A stretch of DNA of 39,841 nucleotides from CAZGQY01 sp964528035 (GCA_964528035.1 CAZGQY010000014.1:1-39841), one strand, 5' to 3'. Numbered from the stretch's first letter, positions 8,297 through 17,963 are shown. The notes: a model not told the origin generated them from the sequence alone. Numbers and translations are program-made.

Positions 8297-8863
8297 ATGT
8301 ATTTTGTCAAAACAAAAAACACTGTTGAAGATGTGATTAAAAAATCGAAATTTATCGGCTATATAGTACCCTGCACTCACAGCAACGCAATAATCGAATC
8401 TCTTAAACGCATAATATCCGAACACCCCCATGCCTCCCATGTCGCATTCGCATATCGCCTTTATACTCAAACAGGATTAAAAACTCAGTATTCTGACGCT
8501 GGCGAACCTTCGGGTACAGCCGGAAAACCCATATTGAAACACCTCGAGGGAAATGAATTGGTGAATTGTCTTATCGCAGTAGTCCGTTATTTTGGTGGAA
8601 CCAAACTTGGAACGGGTGGCTTGACTCGAGCCTATGGAGGAACCGCAAAACAAGCGATAGAGGCTAGCACCTTATATTCATTTGTGATTCGAAAAACAAT
8701 TGAATTAAAAATCGAATACAAGCAACTCAGAAAACTGGAATACCGGTTAAAGCAACTTGATGGTGAATGTACACAAAAAAACTTTTCCGAAGGAGTAAGA
8801 CTGTCGATCAGTATCCCGGAAAAACATGTTGATACACTGATGCGTGAATTTGAGTCAACATAA
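8297..8863 (+). CDS. yigZ: YigZ/IMPACT-family protein
   Basis: Member of the UPF0029/IMPACT family (E. coli YigZ), 188 aa, slightly shorter than E. coli's ~204. The N-terminal Impact domain shows KSKFIGYIVP (about 14-23), SDAGEPSGTAGKPIL (about 71-85) and VVRYFGGTKLGTGGLTRAYG (about 97-116), all strongly conserved. The C-terminal ~60 residues fit the ferredoxin-like DUF1949 half. Family function in bacteria is unsettled; a nucleic-acid or translation role has been suggested. It stands alone on the plus strand between divergent glcD and convergent asnB. Confidence 0.94.
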   Translation: MYFVKTKNTVEDVIKKSKFIGYIVPCTHSNAIIESLKRIISEHPHASHVAFAYRLYTQTGLKTQYSDAGEPSGTAGKPILKHLEGNELVNCLIAVVRYFGGTKLGTGGLTRAYGGTAKQAIEASTLYSFVIRKTIELKIEYKQLRKLEYRLKQLDGECTQKNFSEGVRLSISIPEKHVDTLMREFEST

Positions 8864-8889
8864 AGCAATCACAGATTATTGCGCCTCTT

Positions 8890-9054
8890 TAGGAGCGAGG
8901 ATTCAATAATATACGAATCCTGACTTGTCTTATTGTCCGTCTTCTGCGTTGTAGCAACAGTTGCGTAGCCCTGCTATGCGCCTGTTGCTACGCCTTGAAG
9001 ACAAACAATAACCCTGCGTCAATCTTTCGCGTATTATTAAAACCTCGCTCCTTA
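8890..9054 (+). mobile_element. 161-bp fold-back MITE-like element, copy C
   Basis: Complete element of 161 bases (8892-9052) flanked by TA (8890-8891 and 9053-9054). The outer 27 bases form terminal inverted repeats that start (A)GGAGCGAGG; a 41-nt hairpin is centred at 8951-8991. It lies in the 232-base convergent gap between the ends of yigZ and asnB, where it could act as a two-way transcription barrier. It has no ORF and must rely on a transposase elsewhere. Confidence 0.88.
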
Positions 9055-9095
9055 CTCTCAACCTTCAGAATGATGACCCATCAAGACTTGGAATG

Positions 9096-10949
9096 TTACA
9101 TCGCCCGCTCTGTCTGCACCCAAAGCAGATACATATATATATTCCACAAGCGAAGACCATGATCCCTAGTCCGCCGCCTGTGATCCGCAAGCAACAAACG
9201 CACAAAATCTTCATCAATAGCCGTTGAAGTCACAGCCAGCAGTTCTTCCAACCTTTTTCCTAAATCCTGCCGAAACCAGTCATGGATGGGAACACCAAAG
9301 CCCTGTTTCCTTCTGCGCCATATTTCTCTCGGCAATAAACCAGAAAAGGTTTTGTACAGCATACGTTTACCACTCAAGCCACGTCTGTGCCAGTCCGGTG
9401 GCAACGAAAACGCAAGCTCAACAACTTCTCTGTCCAAAAATGGCGCACGAGTTTCCAGTGAATGGGCCATTGATGCACGGTCAACTTTCAGCAAAATATC
9501 TTGCGGCAAATAAACCAGAGCATCACTGGCCATCATCGACTGCAGTTCATCCACTTCAGTTTGTTGTGAAACCCCTGGAGGCGCATGCCCCAACCCAAAT
9601 AAATCAGGTACTAATTGCCGAAAATATTTATTGCTATACATTAACGGCGCAACATAGGGTCTCTCATCCTCCGACCGCTGCGCAATTTCCACAAACAAAT
9701 GGGCTTTTTTTAATAGACTCCTACTGTGATGCGCCATTGGTTCAGGAAAAAACTTGATCAATCGATCAATATTATTCCGTAAAACAACAGGCAACCGAGT
9801 GTACCAACGTAAAATCGCTCTGGCCTGGTAGCGTTGATATCCGCTGAACAGTTCATCACCACCATCACCGGATAACGCAACCTTTACCTGCCTGGCGGCA
9901 AGCTCGGAAACCAGCGATGTCGGCAACAACGACGAATCAGCAAAGGGTTGCCCAACATGGTCATACACTAACGACTGCAGAGAATCAGTATCCCAGGATC
10001 GCAAACACTCTTCATAATGCCGGGTATTGCAGTGATCTGAAATGGTTTTTGCAAAATACCGTTCATCATATGATACTTCAGAAAAACCAATCGTGAAGGT
10101 CTTGGGAGAAACATCACAGTATTTGGTCATCACCGCAGTTATTAATGATGAGTCAACACCGCCTGATAAAAACGCACCGACTTCCACATCTGCGATCATG
10201 CGTTTACGAACCGAAGCAATCATAGCTTGTCGCAAGCGGTCACAAGCATCCTGTTCAGAATCCCGGAATCGCTCCATCGACAAATTCCAATAAGAACTGG
10301 ATCTTGTACCAACATTAGGAGACCAGGACAAATTATGTCCAGGCAGCACCTCCTTGATCGATTTATAAGCAGTAGTACCCGGCAAAAAATAGCCATAGCG
10401 CAAATAATCGGCAGTGCTGCGTGGGTCTTCCTGTAAGTCTCGATCCAGCAGTAATTTCAACGCCGGTAACTCAGATGCACACACCATATCCTGAGAATCA
10501 TTCGCATAAAACAGCGGTTTCTTCCCCATTCTATCTCTGGACAACCACAGGGTTTCCTCCTTGCGATCCCAGAACGCCAGTGCCCACATACCTTCCATTT
10601 GTTGCACAAAGGCTTGCCCTTGTAAAATTAGCCCAGCCAAAACAACTTCAGTGTCACCGGATGTTCTGAATGTCCAATGTTGTGCGAGTGTCGCTCGTAA
10701 TTCCTTAAAGTTATATACCTCTCCGTTGTACGAAAGTATGTAACGGCTAGCAGTATCCTGCATTGGCTGGCGGCTCGCCTGCAGATCGATTATTGCCAGC
10801 CTTCGATGTCCCAGCAGAGTATTGTCAGTCTCTACCAGGCCGTGATCATCCGGCCCGCGATGCTGGAGCTTCTTGAGAGCCGCTTTGGCCGTTGCCCGAT
10901 GCTCCGCTGAAACCCCATCGTGTTTATGAATGAATATTAATCCACACAT
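9096..10949 (-). CDS. Asparagine synthase-like glutamine amidotransferase
   Basis: AsnB-type enzyme, 617 aa. The N-terminal class II glutaminase has the nucleophile Cys2 (MCGL), the RGPDDHG segment (31-37) and SYNGEVYN (73-80). The synthetase half carries the ATP-pyrophosphatase loop SGGVDSS (262-268) and a later LSGDGGDELFSGYQRY stretch. It could make asparagine or amidate a sugar acid or other glycan precursor; its place as the last gene of a glycan locus favours the second. The ATG overlaps the glycosyltransferase stop by one base (TAATG). The exact substrate cannot be read from sequence. Confidence 0.9.
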   Translation of the reverse strand: MCGLIFIHKHDGVSAEHRATAKAALKKLQHRGPDDHGLVETDNTLLGHRRLAIIDLQASRQPMQDTASRYILSYNGEVYNFKELRATLAQHWTFRTSGDTEVVLAGLILQGQAFVQQMEGMWALAFWDRKEETLWLSRDRMGKKPLFYANDSQDMVCASELPALKLLLDRDLQEDPRSTADYLRYGYFLPGTTAYKSIKEVLPGHNLSWSPNVGTRSSSYWNLSMERFRDSEQDACDRLRQAMIASVRKRMIADVEVGAFLSGGVDSSLITAVMTKYCDVSPKTFTIGFSEVSYDERYFAKTISDHCNTRHYEECLRSWDTDSLQSLVYDHVGQPFADSSLLPTSLVSELAARQVKVALSGDGGDELFSGYQRYQARAILRWYTRLPVVLRNNIDRLIKFFPEPMAHHSRSLLKKAHLFVEIAQRSEDERPYVAPLMYSNKYFRQLVPDLFGLGHAPPGVSQQTEVDELQSMMASDALVYLPQDILLKVDRASMAHSLETRAPFLDREVVELAFSLPPDWHRRGLSGKRMLYKTFSGLLPREIWRRRKQGFGVPIHDWFRQDLGKRLEELLAVTSTAIDEDFVRLLLADHRRRTRDHGLRLWNIYMYLLWVQTERAM

Positions 10950-12169
10950 TAGACGAGGCTTTTGTCCACTACATACTTATATAATTCCACATAACGATCC
11001 GCTGTATTTGTCCACAATAACTGGTTTTCGAGAATAAAATTTCGCGCCGCGACAGCCAGCCGATGTCTACACTCAAAATCCACAAGCAATCGCGAGATAC
11101 AATCTGACAATTGCTGGCTGTCTCCTGGTTTAAACAACAAACCGTTTACATCATCAGAGATCAGTTCGCTGACCCCATCTATATCACTGGCAATAACCGG
11201 CACTCCGCTGGCCATAGCTTCAAGTACCACATTCGGCCGACCTTCACTATAACTGGCCAGTATGAAAAGATCCGCGTGGCGGTACACAGTGTCCATTTCC
11301 GTATGTGGCAGTACGCCGGTAAACGTTACCTGAGCCACAATTCCCAGCTCCTGCGCCAGGTTAATTAGTCTCTCTTTTTCTACACCCTCTCCAATTATAT
11401 TCAAGTGGATTGATGGCTGATTCAATAATGCCAGAGCCTCCAGGATAAGCGTCGTGCCCTTGTTGACGACCAGGTTTCCCACCGCAACAATTTGATACGC
11501 TTGCCCACCATCAATCGGTAATGGTAATTGCAAGGCCGAATCGTCGACACCGTTTGAGATTGTGGTAATTTTATTTCGATACAATGGAAAATCTCGACAC
11601 AAATTTTCATGCATCTTTGAACTGACGGTTATAATCTGACTATTCATTCGCAGGCATCCATGCAAAAACAGTCTATATACCATGGAGCGTTTTGTGGAAC
11701 TAATATCCGTCCCCCGAACAGTTGTGACAACCGGCACACCACACGTCAAGCCAGCTATTCCTGCTACAACACCGTTCACCGACCAATTAGCGTGAATCAG
11801 ATCCACATTTCTTGATTCTCGAATACAGCGCAGCAGCATAGAAATCAAAAATAACGGAACCCATCCATATAGCCAGGGTTTTTGCTTTAAGGCAACGGGT
11901 ATACCGCCCGGATTATGGGCCAATTGTTGCCACTTTTTGGGTGCATAACGAAAACAACTCAACTGATATGGAACACTGGAATCTATTTCGGAGGTTTCGC
12001 TACTCTCGGGTACAATTACTATAGTACGAAGTCTTTGGGCTAACTGATTGACTAGTTTTTCTACAAAAACCCCATTGGGCGTGTCTGCGCGCAAAGGAAA
12101 AGATGTAGTCAGAACCGCAACCACCAATCGCCTTAGTACTGGTTTTTGAGTGTTTATTTCAGAGCACAT
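10949..12169 (-). CDS. GT4-family glycosyltransferase
   Basis: GT-B-fold glycosyltransferase of the GT4 type, 406 aa. The N-terminal acceptor domain has the TNGVFVEK segment typical of this group (around 30-40). The C-terminal donor-binding domain shows VGNLVVNKGTTLILEAL and the E-x7-E motif within EGRPNVVLEAMASG, followed by VPVIASDIDGVSELI. It lacks membrane segments and would act at the inner face of the inner membrane on a lipid-linked sugar. It is coupled to asnB (one-base overlap) and follows the SGNH gene by 25 bases. Sugar specificity is unknown. Confidence 0.9.
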   Translation of the reverse strand: MCSEINTQKPVLRRLVVAVLTTSFPLRADTPNGVFVEKLVNQLAQRLRTIVIVPESSETSEIDSSVPYQLSCFRYAPKKWQQLAHNPGGIPVALKQKPWLYGWVPLFLISMLLRCIRESRNVDLIHANWSVNGVVAGIAGLTCGVPVVTTVRGTDISSTKRSMVYRLFLHGCLRMNSQIITVSSKMHENLCRDFPLYRNKITTISNGVDDSALQLPLPIDGGQAYQIVAVGNLVVNKGTTLILEALALLNQPSIHLNIIGEGVEKERLINLAQELGIVAQVTFTGVLPHTEMDTVYRHADLFILASYSEGRPNVVLEAMASGVPVIASDIDGVSELISDDVNGLLFKPGDSQQLSDCISRLLVDFECRHRLAVAARNFILENQLLWTNTADRYVELYKYVVDKSLV

Positions 12170-12194
12170 AACAAACGGTATAAAGGAAATTCAT

Positions 12195-13973
12195 TCAGAT
12201 CCCGAAGCGAACATAGGGTGTCTCATAAACCAACCATTCCGGGATATAAAATGGTTCATCCAATCGTTGCAGCAATACAAACGAACGATCCCCGAATAAA
12301 TCGATTCGAAGATAATCTGGAAACGCAGAATCCCCTGCGACACCATATCCGATACTTCGTCCATCCATACTCCTGAATATATAGGATTGTCGACCTGTGG
12401 TTTCGTAATATTCATCGACATTCACTTTAATAGAAGAATTTAAATTCACTACTTTCCGTTGTCGAAATTTAAGGTTATCAGGCAGCCGCAATGAAATATC
12501 GGCCAAACGCTGATTCTGTGATTGAATCAATTGATTTTTAAAAATCATTAATCGTTGTTTGGATTTTTTCACGCTCTCTTTTACCGCACGAGCAAATATT
12601 TTCTTGAATTCAGGTTGTGTATTTCCTGTAAAGAAATCAAACTCTGAATCTAACCAATAGCGCAACCTTAAACTCAGATCGACCAGTATTTGCTTCTCCC
12701 GCAGACTACCAATCGCCGTCGATGCATGCCAGCGCAATAATTTCCTGGCATTTTTTGGTTCGAACAGATCATAGCGCCGGAAGCCCATTTTCGACATAAC
12801 CGGAAACTGTCCATTCAACTGTTCCTCGTAGGATTCATCTCCAGCCTGTTCAGAAATCAGGTACTGTTGAAAAATTGATTCGTACGAAATTTTATCCACT
12901 ATAAAGTTATGTTTTTTAAGCCTTAAAGCAAGATCCAGAGCATGCAAACGTGCACCAAACCAAGTGGGATGTAATGCATCGTAGGTAGTAAACTCCTTTG
13001 GAAAGGAATCCTGATAGTCGACGAAGTCCATAACTCCTGCGCTGAGGCTCTTCAGTTGACGAGTAAATTCACGGTAATCCGACGCATTGTGAGGAAATAC
13101 AGATTTCTGCCAGTGTATCGGCAAATTCAATATGAATAACGGCACCTTGGCGTCTTTTGATGCAGATACCAAGTCCTTGAAATCCTCCAGATGCCGCTCC
13201 CGACCTGCTGAATATAAGCGCCATTGAAATAAATTATTGTCGTACCCCTCTGGAAATTTCCAACTCTGATTTACATCAACTTCCAAAAAAAAGATCTTTC
13301 TACGATCATTTCCTACTTTCAATAAACTCGCCAATGGCCGCGTCCATGCTTGCCTGAGTCGATTGCGATAGCGAATAAAATCAAAATTCTGTGTCAACCA
13401 GGTATCAATATATAAACCAAGGTCAAAATGTCGCAACCAAAAGCCAATTGTTAGTTTTTCCACCACGCCGTCTTTAAAAAATGACCTGACGTTGTGAGAT
13501 TGACGCGATAACCGCATTCGATCTGAAAAAGAAATATAGGCCGTTCCGAGTATGATCAAATCCGGTTTCATTTCAAGTCCCATTAACGTGCGCTGTAAAA
13601 AATCAGGCGCAAAAATTCCCGCCTCGGACATATCCATAACCTCAAATTGTCCGAAGGCGAACGAATCCAGCAATGCCTGTAGATGTTTGGAAACTTCACC
13701 TCCGGTTTTAGCGTGTGAATTGGATATATAGAGAATTCGGGTCTTTGTCGTATCTCGTTCTTGAGTACTAAACCGACTTATCGGAGCGCCAAGATAACGC
13801 TTCAAAGCTGGGTTACGCTTGGACATTTCCAATTTTTGGCGCTCGATATCACCAATCCGGCCAATGACGCTGGATTCGAGAACGGCAACAATAACAATCA
13901 GAATCAACAATAAAACCAAACGTATTCTGTTATTGTGTTTATCACGTTTACCAAAGCCGCTCAATTCTGCCAT
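12195..13973 (-). CDS. Membrane-anchored SGNH-like protein of an O-acylation locus
   Basis: 592 aa from the chosen start. One N-terminal membrane helix (about 17-36) is followed by a large extracytoplasmic part. SGNH-type features are a Ser in ISNSHA (83-88), not the classic GDS, and a C-terminal D-x-x-H (DALH, 332-335) in the position of the catalytic dyad. Together with the upstream MBOAT protein it probably transfers acyl groups to a glycan, in the manner of AlgJ/AlgX-type partners. An ATG at 14099 is also open but would overlap the MBOAT gene by 122 bases; 13973 lies 4 bases after that gene's stop and begins MAELSGFG ahead of the helix, so it is preferred. Confidence 0.72.
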   Translation of the reverse strand: MAELSGFGKRDKHNNRIRLVLLLILIVIVAVLESSVIGRIGDIERQKLEMSKRNPALKRYLGAPISRFSTQERDTTKTRILYISNSHAKTGGEVSKHLQALLDSFAFGQFEVMDMSEAGIFAPDFLQRTLMGLEMKPDLIILGTAYISFSDRMRLSRQSHNVRSFFKDGVVEKLTIGFWLRHFDLGLYIDTWLTQNFDFIRYRNRLRQAWTRPLASLLKVGNDRRKIFFLEVDVNQSWKFPEGYDNNLFQWRLYSAGRERHLEDFKDLVSASKDAKVPLFILNLPIHWQKSVFPHNASDYREFTRQLKSLSAGVMDFVDYQDSFPKEFTTYDALHPTWFGARLHALDLALRLKKHNFIVDKISYESIFQQYLISEQAGDESYEEQLNGQFPVMSKMGFRRYDLFEPKNARKLLRWHASTAIGSLREKQILVDLSLRLRYWLDSEFDFFTGNTQPEFKKIFARAVKESVKKSKQRLMIFKNQLIQSQNQRLADISLRLPDNLKFRQRKVVNLNSSIKVNVDEYYETTGRQSYIFRSMDGRSIGYGVAGDSAFPDYLRIDLFGDRSFVLLQRLDEPFYIPEWLVYETPYVRFGI

Positions 13974-13977
13974 TTGA

Positions 13978-15375
13978 CTAAAATTGAAAATAGATGAATT
14001 GTGTGATTTGCGGTGAATTGAGGATTGCGAACAATCCAAGCACGGCCAATGCAGTTGACTCAGCCCATCCTGAAATACCGGGCCAGCGTTCAGATGCATT
14101 GGGAAAACTCAGGGTGGCCGCCAAAATCAATAGCAAAAAGACTATGTCAGGCATAGAGCTAATCTGCGGACCAATCTCGTGTAAACCCAACATTCCCTGC
14201 CAGATCGTTACCACTTGAACGGAATCCTCCACACGAAACGGAATCCATACGAAATGCACCACCATCAGCGTTAATCCGATAGCCACAGGTGGCGGAATAA
14301 TCCAATAGTGTAAGTATTGATTCTTTAATCGAAATCCCGCCAATAGAATTCCATGAAGTAATCCCCAAACGACAAAATTCCAACCCGCACCATGCCAAAA
14401 ACCGATCAATAAAAATGTCACTAATATATTGAATGAAGTACGAACCAAGCCTACTCGCGAGCCTCCCATGGGGATATAAACATAGTCTCTAAACCAGCTC
14501 GACAAGGTCATGTGCCAGCGACGCCAAAATTCCTGAATATTTCTCGCTTTATACGGGGAATTAAAATTCTCACTAAGACGAATACCCATAATCAGAGCAA
14601 TGCCAATCGCAATATGAGTGTAAGCCGCAAAATCGTAATAAATCTGCATACCAAATCCCAGTGCAATTACCCAGGCATCTATCCAGCTATAGTCTGTCCC
14701 AGCCTGCAAGCTCCTATCAACAATTAGGCCGCAACTGTCTGCAACCAACAATTTCTGAGCGATACCCAATGCAATTCTATCCAAACCCTCTGACCAGTGA
14801 ATTGTCGACCTGCCGTCGATCAGTTTTAGTAACTGCGGATGCAACTTATTGAAACGCTCAATGGGGCCAGCAATCAGTTGAGGAAGGTATGCAATATAAT
14901 TGCAAAAACTGAGTAAGTTTCTTTCCGGTCTGACCGTACCTTTATATACATCGAAACTATAGGACATCGATTGAAAAGTATAGAAACTGATTCCAGCTGG
15001 AAGATAGTAACCCTGAAAAAAATCCGCCGCAGGTAAAGGTAAGCCCATCGGTTCCAATATTGGCGACAAATAAGGAAACACCCATCCACCATATTTATAA
15101 AACCCCAATAAACCAAGGTTTACTATAATGCTGGCACTAAGCCAGAATCTTTTAATGATGATTCTAGAAGATGAGAATATTTGCAGTGCCGCACAATAAT
15201 CGACAAAGGATGAAAATATTAAGATCAGAACAAAGAAAGGTTCAGCACCCGCATAAAACAAATACGAAAACAAAACCAATGCAGCAGATTTTGTATATCC
15301 TCTAGGAGCGCAATAAACGATCAACAAATAAATAGGCAGAAATACAAGTATGAATCCTGCTGAATTAAATAACAT
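13978..15375 (-). CDS. MBOAT-family O-acyltransferase (AlgI-like)
   Basis: Polytopic inner-membrane protein, 465 aa, of the MBOAT family that includes AlgI and DltB. Diagnostic segments are FWRRWHMTLSSW (283-294) with RDYVYIPMGGSR behind it, and GFWHGAGW (325-332), whose His328 matches the catalytic His. PQLIAGPIERF (165-175) is also typical. It probably moves acyl groups, usually acetyl, across the membrane for transfer to an exported polysaccharide by SGNH partners. Such partners are encoded on each side (15549-16931 and 12195-13973). The 173-base upstream gap may hold an extra promoter. Confidence 0.93.
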   Translation of the reverse strand: MLFNSAGFILVFLPIYLLIVYCAPRGYTKSAALVLFSYLFYAGAEPFFVLILIFSSFVDYCAALQIFSSSRIIIKRFWLSASIIVNLGLLGFYKYGGWVFPYLSPILEPMGLPLPAADFFQGYYLPAGISFYTFQSMSYSFDVYKGTVRPERNLLSFCNYIAYLPQLIAGPIERFNKLHPQLLKLIDGRSTIHWSEGLDRIALGIAQKLLVADSCGLIVDRSLQAGTDYSWIDAWVIALGFGMQIYYDFAAYTHIAIGIALIMGIRLSENFNSPYKARNIQEFWRRWHMTLSSWFRDYVYIPMGGSRVGLVRTSFNILVTFLLIGFWHGAGWNFVVWGLLHGILLAGFRLKNQYLHYWIIPPPVAIGLTLMVVHFVWIPFRVEDSVQVVTIWQGMLGLHEIGPQISSMPDIVFLLLILAATLSFPNASERWPGISGWAESTALAVLGLFAILNSPQITQFIYFQF

Positions 15376-15548
15376 AGGTATCTATCCAGCATCTTTTTGG
15401 GCTAACGTGAATAATCGCACGTATACTACTCTGTAAGCTTTGCAATACCATCTGTGTGGGTAATAGAGAAACGATCAATAGCTTTTACCCTCTATCATGT
15501 GTGCGACAAACAGTCATAAGCATTTCCGCTTTAAAATCGCAAATCAGC

Positions 15549-16931
15549 TTAGGGTGGGCCAAACAGTAGTTGATCCACATGATTGACATAGCCTTTAATG
15601 GCTAATGTGGCAAAATCCCTGGACGACATGATACGAATGCCATTTGTTGACCATCCATTTGCCTCAAGCATCTGTTGCGAAGCAAACACCCATGCACTGC
15701 GTTTTTTTGCCAAAATTCTTATATATTTTCCATTGCCCACATTGACTGCATACAAGCCTTTAGGTTTAACATTTGAATATTGACGCACAGCATGTGCCAT
15801 AGTTTCGGCGATCACCCTGTACCCCGCCGCAATTGGATGACCATTGATGGATTTCGGATAAAGCGGTTCTCTAGTCAGTGCACCCGTTTGCATAGATTCA
15901 ACAAGATCTACGTATACAGCGCCATCCAATTGCTGAATATGATCAGCCAGTCGCTGAATGTTTTTCAACTCCAGTTCAACCAGATCCTGGTACACTTCAG
16001 GTGCTTGTAAATTCTCTCTTTGAACTTTTTTCGAATACACCAGTTCTTTGCTTGGTATAATTGTAAATACCATCTGCACATTGTTTGGCTTAGCCAAATT
16101 CAACATCTGACTGGCGACCTCCGCCATAATTGAATAACCCGCATGAACCGCCTTATCACGACTATTCGATGCAAGCCGTAAAGTCGGGGTAAACACAGTT
16201 TTTACTCCGTCTGCAAAAGACACCGACCACCATTCTGATTTTGGAGCAGGAAATTTTGCTCTGGGCATATCTTTCGCTGTTAGGTTTTTATCTGGTATCA
16301 GGCGATTCCAGTGCGAATTCCCGTAAACCATCTGAAAGGATTCCAAGGGATCATTACCGGTATAAAATGCTACAATCACTACTTTGGGCTGAAACATTAG
16401 AGCCTTAAAAAACATATCATAGTACTGAATAGCCGCCCAACCACCCGTCGCCATCGCATAGGTTTCATTTTGAACAGAATCCAGGCTGGCACGCATCTGA
16501 CTCGGCCAGTTATTGTCCAATAACGCATTGTTGCCGTAGGTCTGGCTATCTCCGATAACCACCACATCGGCGATGTCGGGAATATAGCGATTACGAAATC
16601 CCAAAAGATCATTGGGACCCGCGAGTAAGGTTTCAGGGTATAAAGGACGACCTCTGACACGGGTCATCGGATCTTTCAATATGAGTTTCTCGGCTTCATA
16701 ATCGCTTTTTCTGAACACACCATTATAGAAAGCCGGTACAGGCTTACCCATGGGTACTAGTTGTAAATCCTGAGGTAAACCCAACAATTGGGGTGCTTGC
16801 CAATTGATAACAAGCAAAACCAGGAATACCGCAATTACAGAACTTCCAATAAAAAGAAAATATTCTTTTTTCATAAACGAGGGAAAAATAACAAATAGAA
16901 TTCCTTTCGACGCTACCGTTGCGGCAGCCAT
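15549..16931 (-). CDS. SGNH/GDSL hydrolase-like protein (AlgJ/X type)
   Basis: Membrane-anchored SGNH-fold protein, 441 aa if begun at the ATG at 16874 (MKKEYFLF) or 460 aa from 16931. The shorter form has a clear N-terminal anchor helix (about 4-24). Block I is a canonical VVVIGDSQTYGNN (GDS at 108-110 of the short form), and a C-terminal NGHPIAAGYRV segment supplies the likely catalytic His. It probably hydrolyses or transfers acyl esters on a periplasmic glycan with the MBOAT protein. Neither start has a convincing Shine-Dalgarno, so the start is uncertain. First gene of the glycan operon. Confidence 0.82.
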   Translation of the reverse strand: MAAATVASKGILFVIFPSFMKKEYFLFIGSSVIAVFLVLLVINWQAPQLLGLPQDLQLVPMGKPVPAFYNGVFRKSDYEAEKLILKDPMTRVRGRPLYPETLLAGPNDLLGFRNRYIPDIADVVVIGDSQTYGNNALLDNNWPSQMRASLDSVQNETYAMATGGWAAIQYYDMFFKALMFQPKVVIVAFYTGNDPLESFQMVYGNSHWNRLIPDKNLTAKDMPRAKFPAPKSEWWSVSFADGVKTVFTPTLRLASNSRDKAVHAGYSIMAEVASQMLNLAKPNNVQMVFTIIPSKELVYSKKVQRENLQAPEVYQDLVELELKNIQRLADHIQQLDGAVYVDLVESMQTGALTREPLYPKSINGHPIAAGYRVIAETMAHAVRQYSNVKPKGLYAVNVGNGKYIRILAKKRSAWVFASQQMLEANGWSTNGIRIMSSRDFATLAIKGYVNHVDQLLFGPP

Positions 16932-17060
16932 TTCAAGCCAATAAAACCATTCTCAGAAACATTATTAAAACCTCCTGCCCTAACAGGAAGAATAGCAGGC
17001 CGTTGATAGAAAAGTAGCCGACTGATCCTTTAGATGATTCTATAATCCTAAAACCTGAGT

Positions 17061-17963
17061 TTATTCCATCACAACAACTCGATTCCGACCGCTCTCTTTA
17101 GCCTCATAGAGTGCTACATCTGCTCGTTTAAGTGCCTGTTCGCAATTGATATCCTCCTTTCTTAATTGTGTGACACCAAAACTGGCAGTAAATTTAATAA
17201 TATGGCTCCCTGTATCTAATGGAGTTGTGGCCAACAAGCTACAAATACGTTGAGCAACCCGACCGCTTTCTTCCAAAGGGGTTGCGGGAAACAATACCGT
17301 AAATTCTTCGCCACCCCAACGCCCGAATACATCATTTTTTCTTAACAGGGTCTTACAGGTTGAAGTGGTATGAACCAGTACCTGATCACCGGTATCATGA
17401 CCGTATGTATCATTGATAGTTTTAAAATTGTCGATATCCAGCATCATCATCCCCGCCGGATTTTCTCCTCTCTGAAAAGACTTTAGTTCATTGCTGGCGG
17501 CTTGGATAAAATGACGCCGATTATAGAGTCCAGTCAGGGAATCGGTCATCGCCATTTTTGTCAATTCAAGGTTCGCCCCACGAAGATCCTGAGTCAAACG
17601 CCGAAGTTGCAACTGAATACGCACTCGCGCTTTAACCACAGCAGGTGCAAATGGTTTAGTCACATAGTCAACCGCCCCTTGATTTAAGCCACGTTCCTCA
17701 GTATCGGTATCCGGTATCCCGGTTACGAATATAACGGGAATCTCTGTCGTTTGTGGATTTGACTTAAGTCTGTCCAATACCTCGAAGCCATCGATTCCAG
17801 GCATAGAAATATCCAGTAAGATTAAATCCGGTTTTTGAGAAGAAGCTTTTTCCAGGCCCTCTTCGCCATCCGTCGCAAAAATGATACTCGCCTGCTCCTT
17901 TAGCAATCCAGAAAGAATCAATATATTCTCTTTCATGTCATCAATGACCAAGATCTTCTGCAT
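17061..17963 (-). CDS. Response regulator with GGDEF output (diguanylate cyclase)
   Basis: 300 aa. A REC receiver spans about 1-120 (acidic pair D8-D9, phospho-acceptor D51 in LLDISMPG, T81, K103). A GGDEF domain spans about 135-298 with GGEEF at 217-221 and DSLTGLYNRR at 141-150. The product-inhibition I-site RxxD is intact (RKND, 208-211), five residues before the active motif. It should make c-di-GMP in response to phosphorylation, most simply by the hybrid kinase encoded 16 bases upstream. A GGGGA Shine-Dalgarno stands 7 bases before the ATG. The architecture is that of WspR/PleD-like regulators. Confidence 0.95.
   Translation of the reverse strand: MQKILVIDDMKENILILSGLLKEQASIIFATDGEEGLEKASSQKPDLILLDISMPGIDGFEVLDRLKSNPQTTEIPVIFVTGIPDTDTEERGLNQGAVDYVTKPFAPAVVKARVRIQLQLRRLTQDLRGANLELTKMAMTDSLTGLYNRRHFIQAASNELKSFQRGENPAGMMMLDIDNFKTINDTYGHDTGDQVLVHTTSTCKTLLRKNDVFGRWGGEEFTVLFPATPLEESGRVAQRICSLLATTPLDTGSHIIKFTASFGVTQLRKEDINCEQALKRADVALYEAKESGRNRVVVME

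Noticed and set aside
13974..14099. Longer N-terminus for the SGNH protein starting at 14099
   Set aside because: It would overlap the MBOAT gene by 122 bases and lacks family-like sequence; the ATG at 13973 directly precedes the membrane anchor.
16961..16980. Fourteen bases (ATTATTAAAACCTC) identical to the right end of the 161-base fold-back family
   Set aside because: No matching left end or internal hairpin within 161 bases; the sequence to the left is the coding start of the SGNH gene. Probably chance or too decayed to support.
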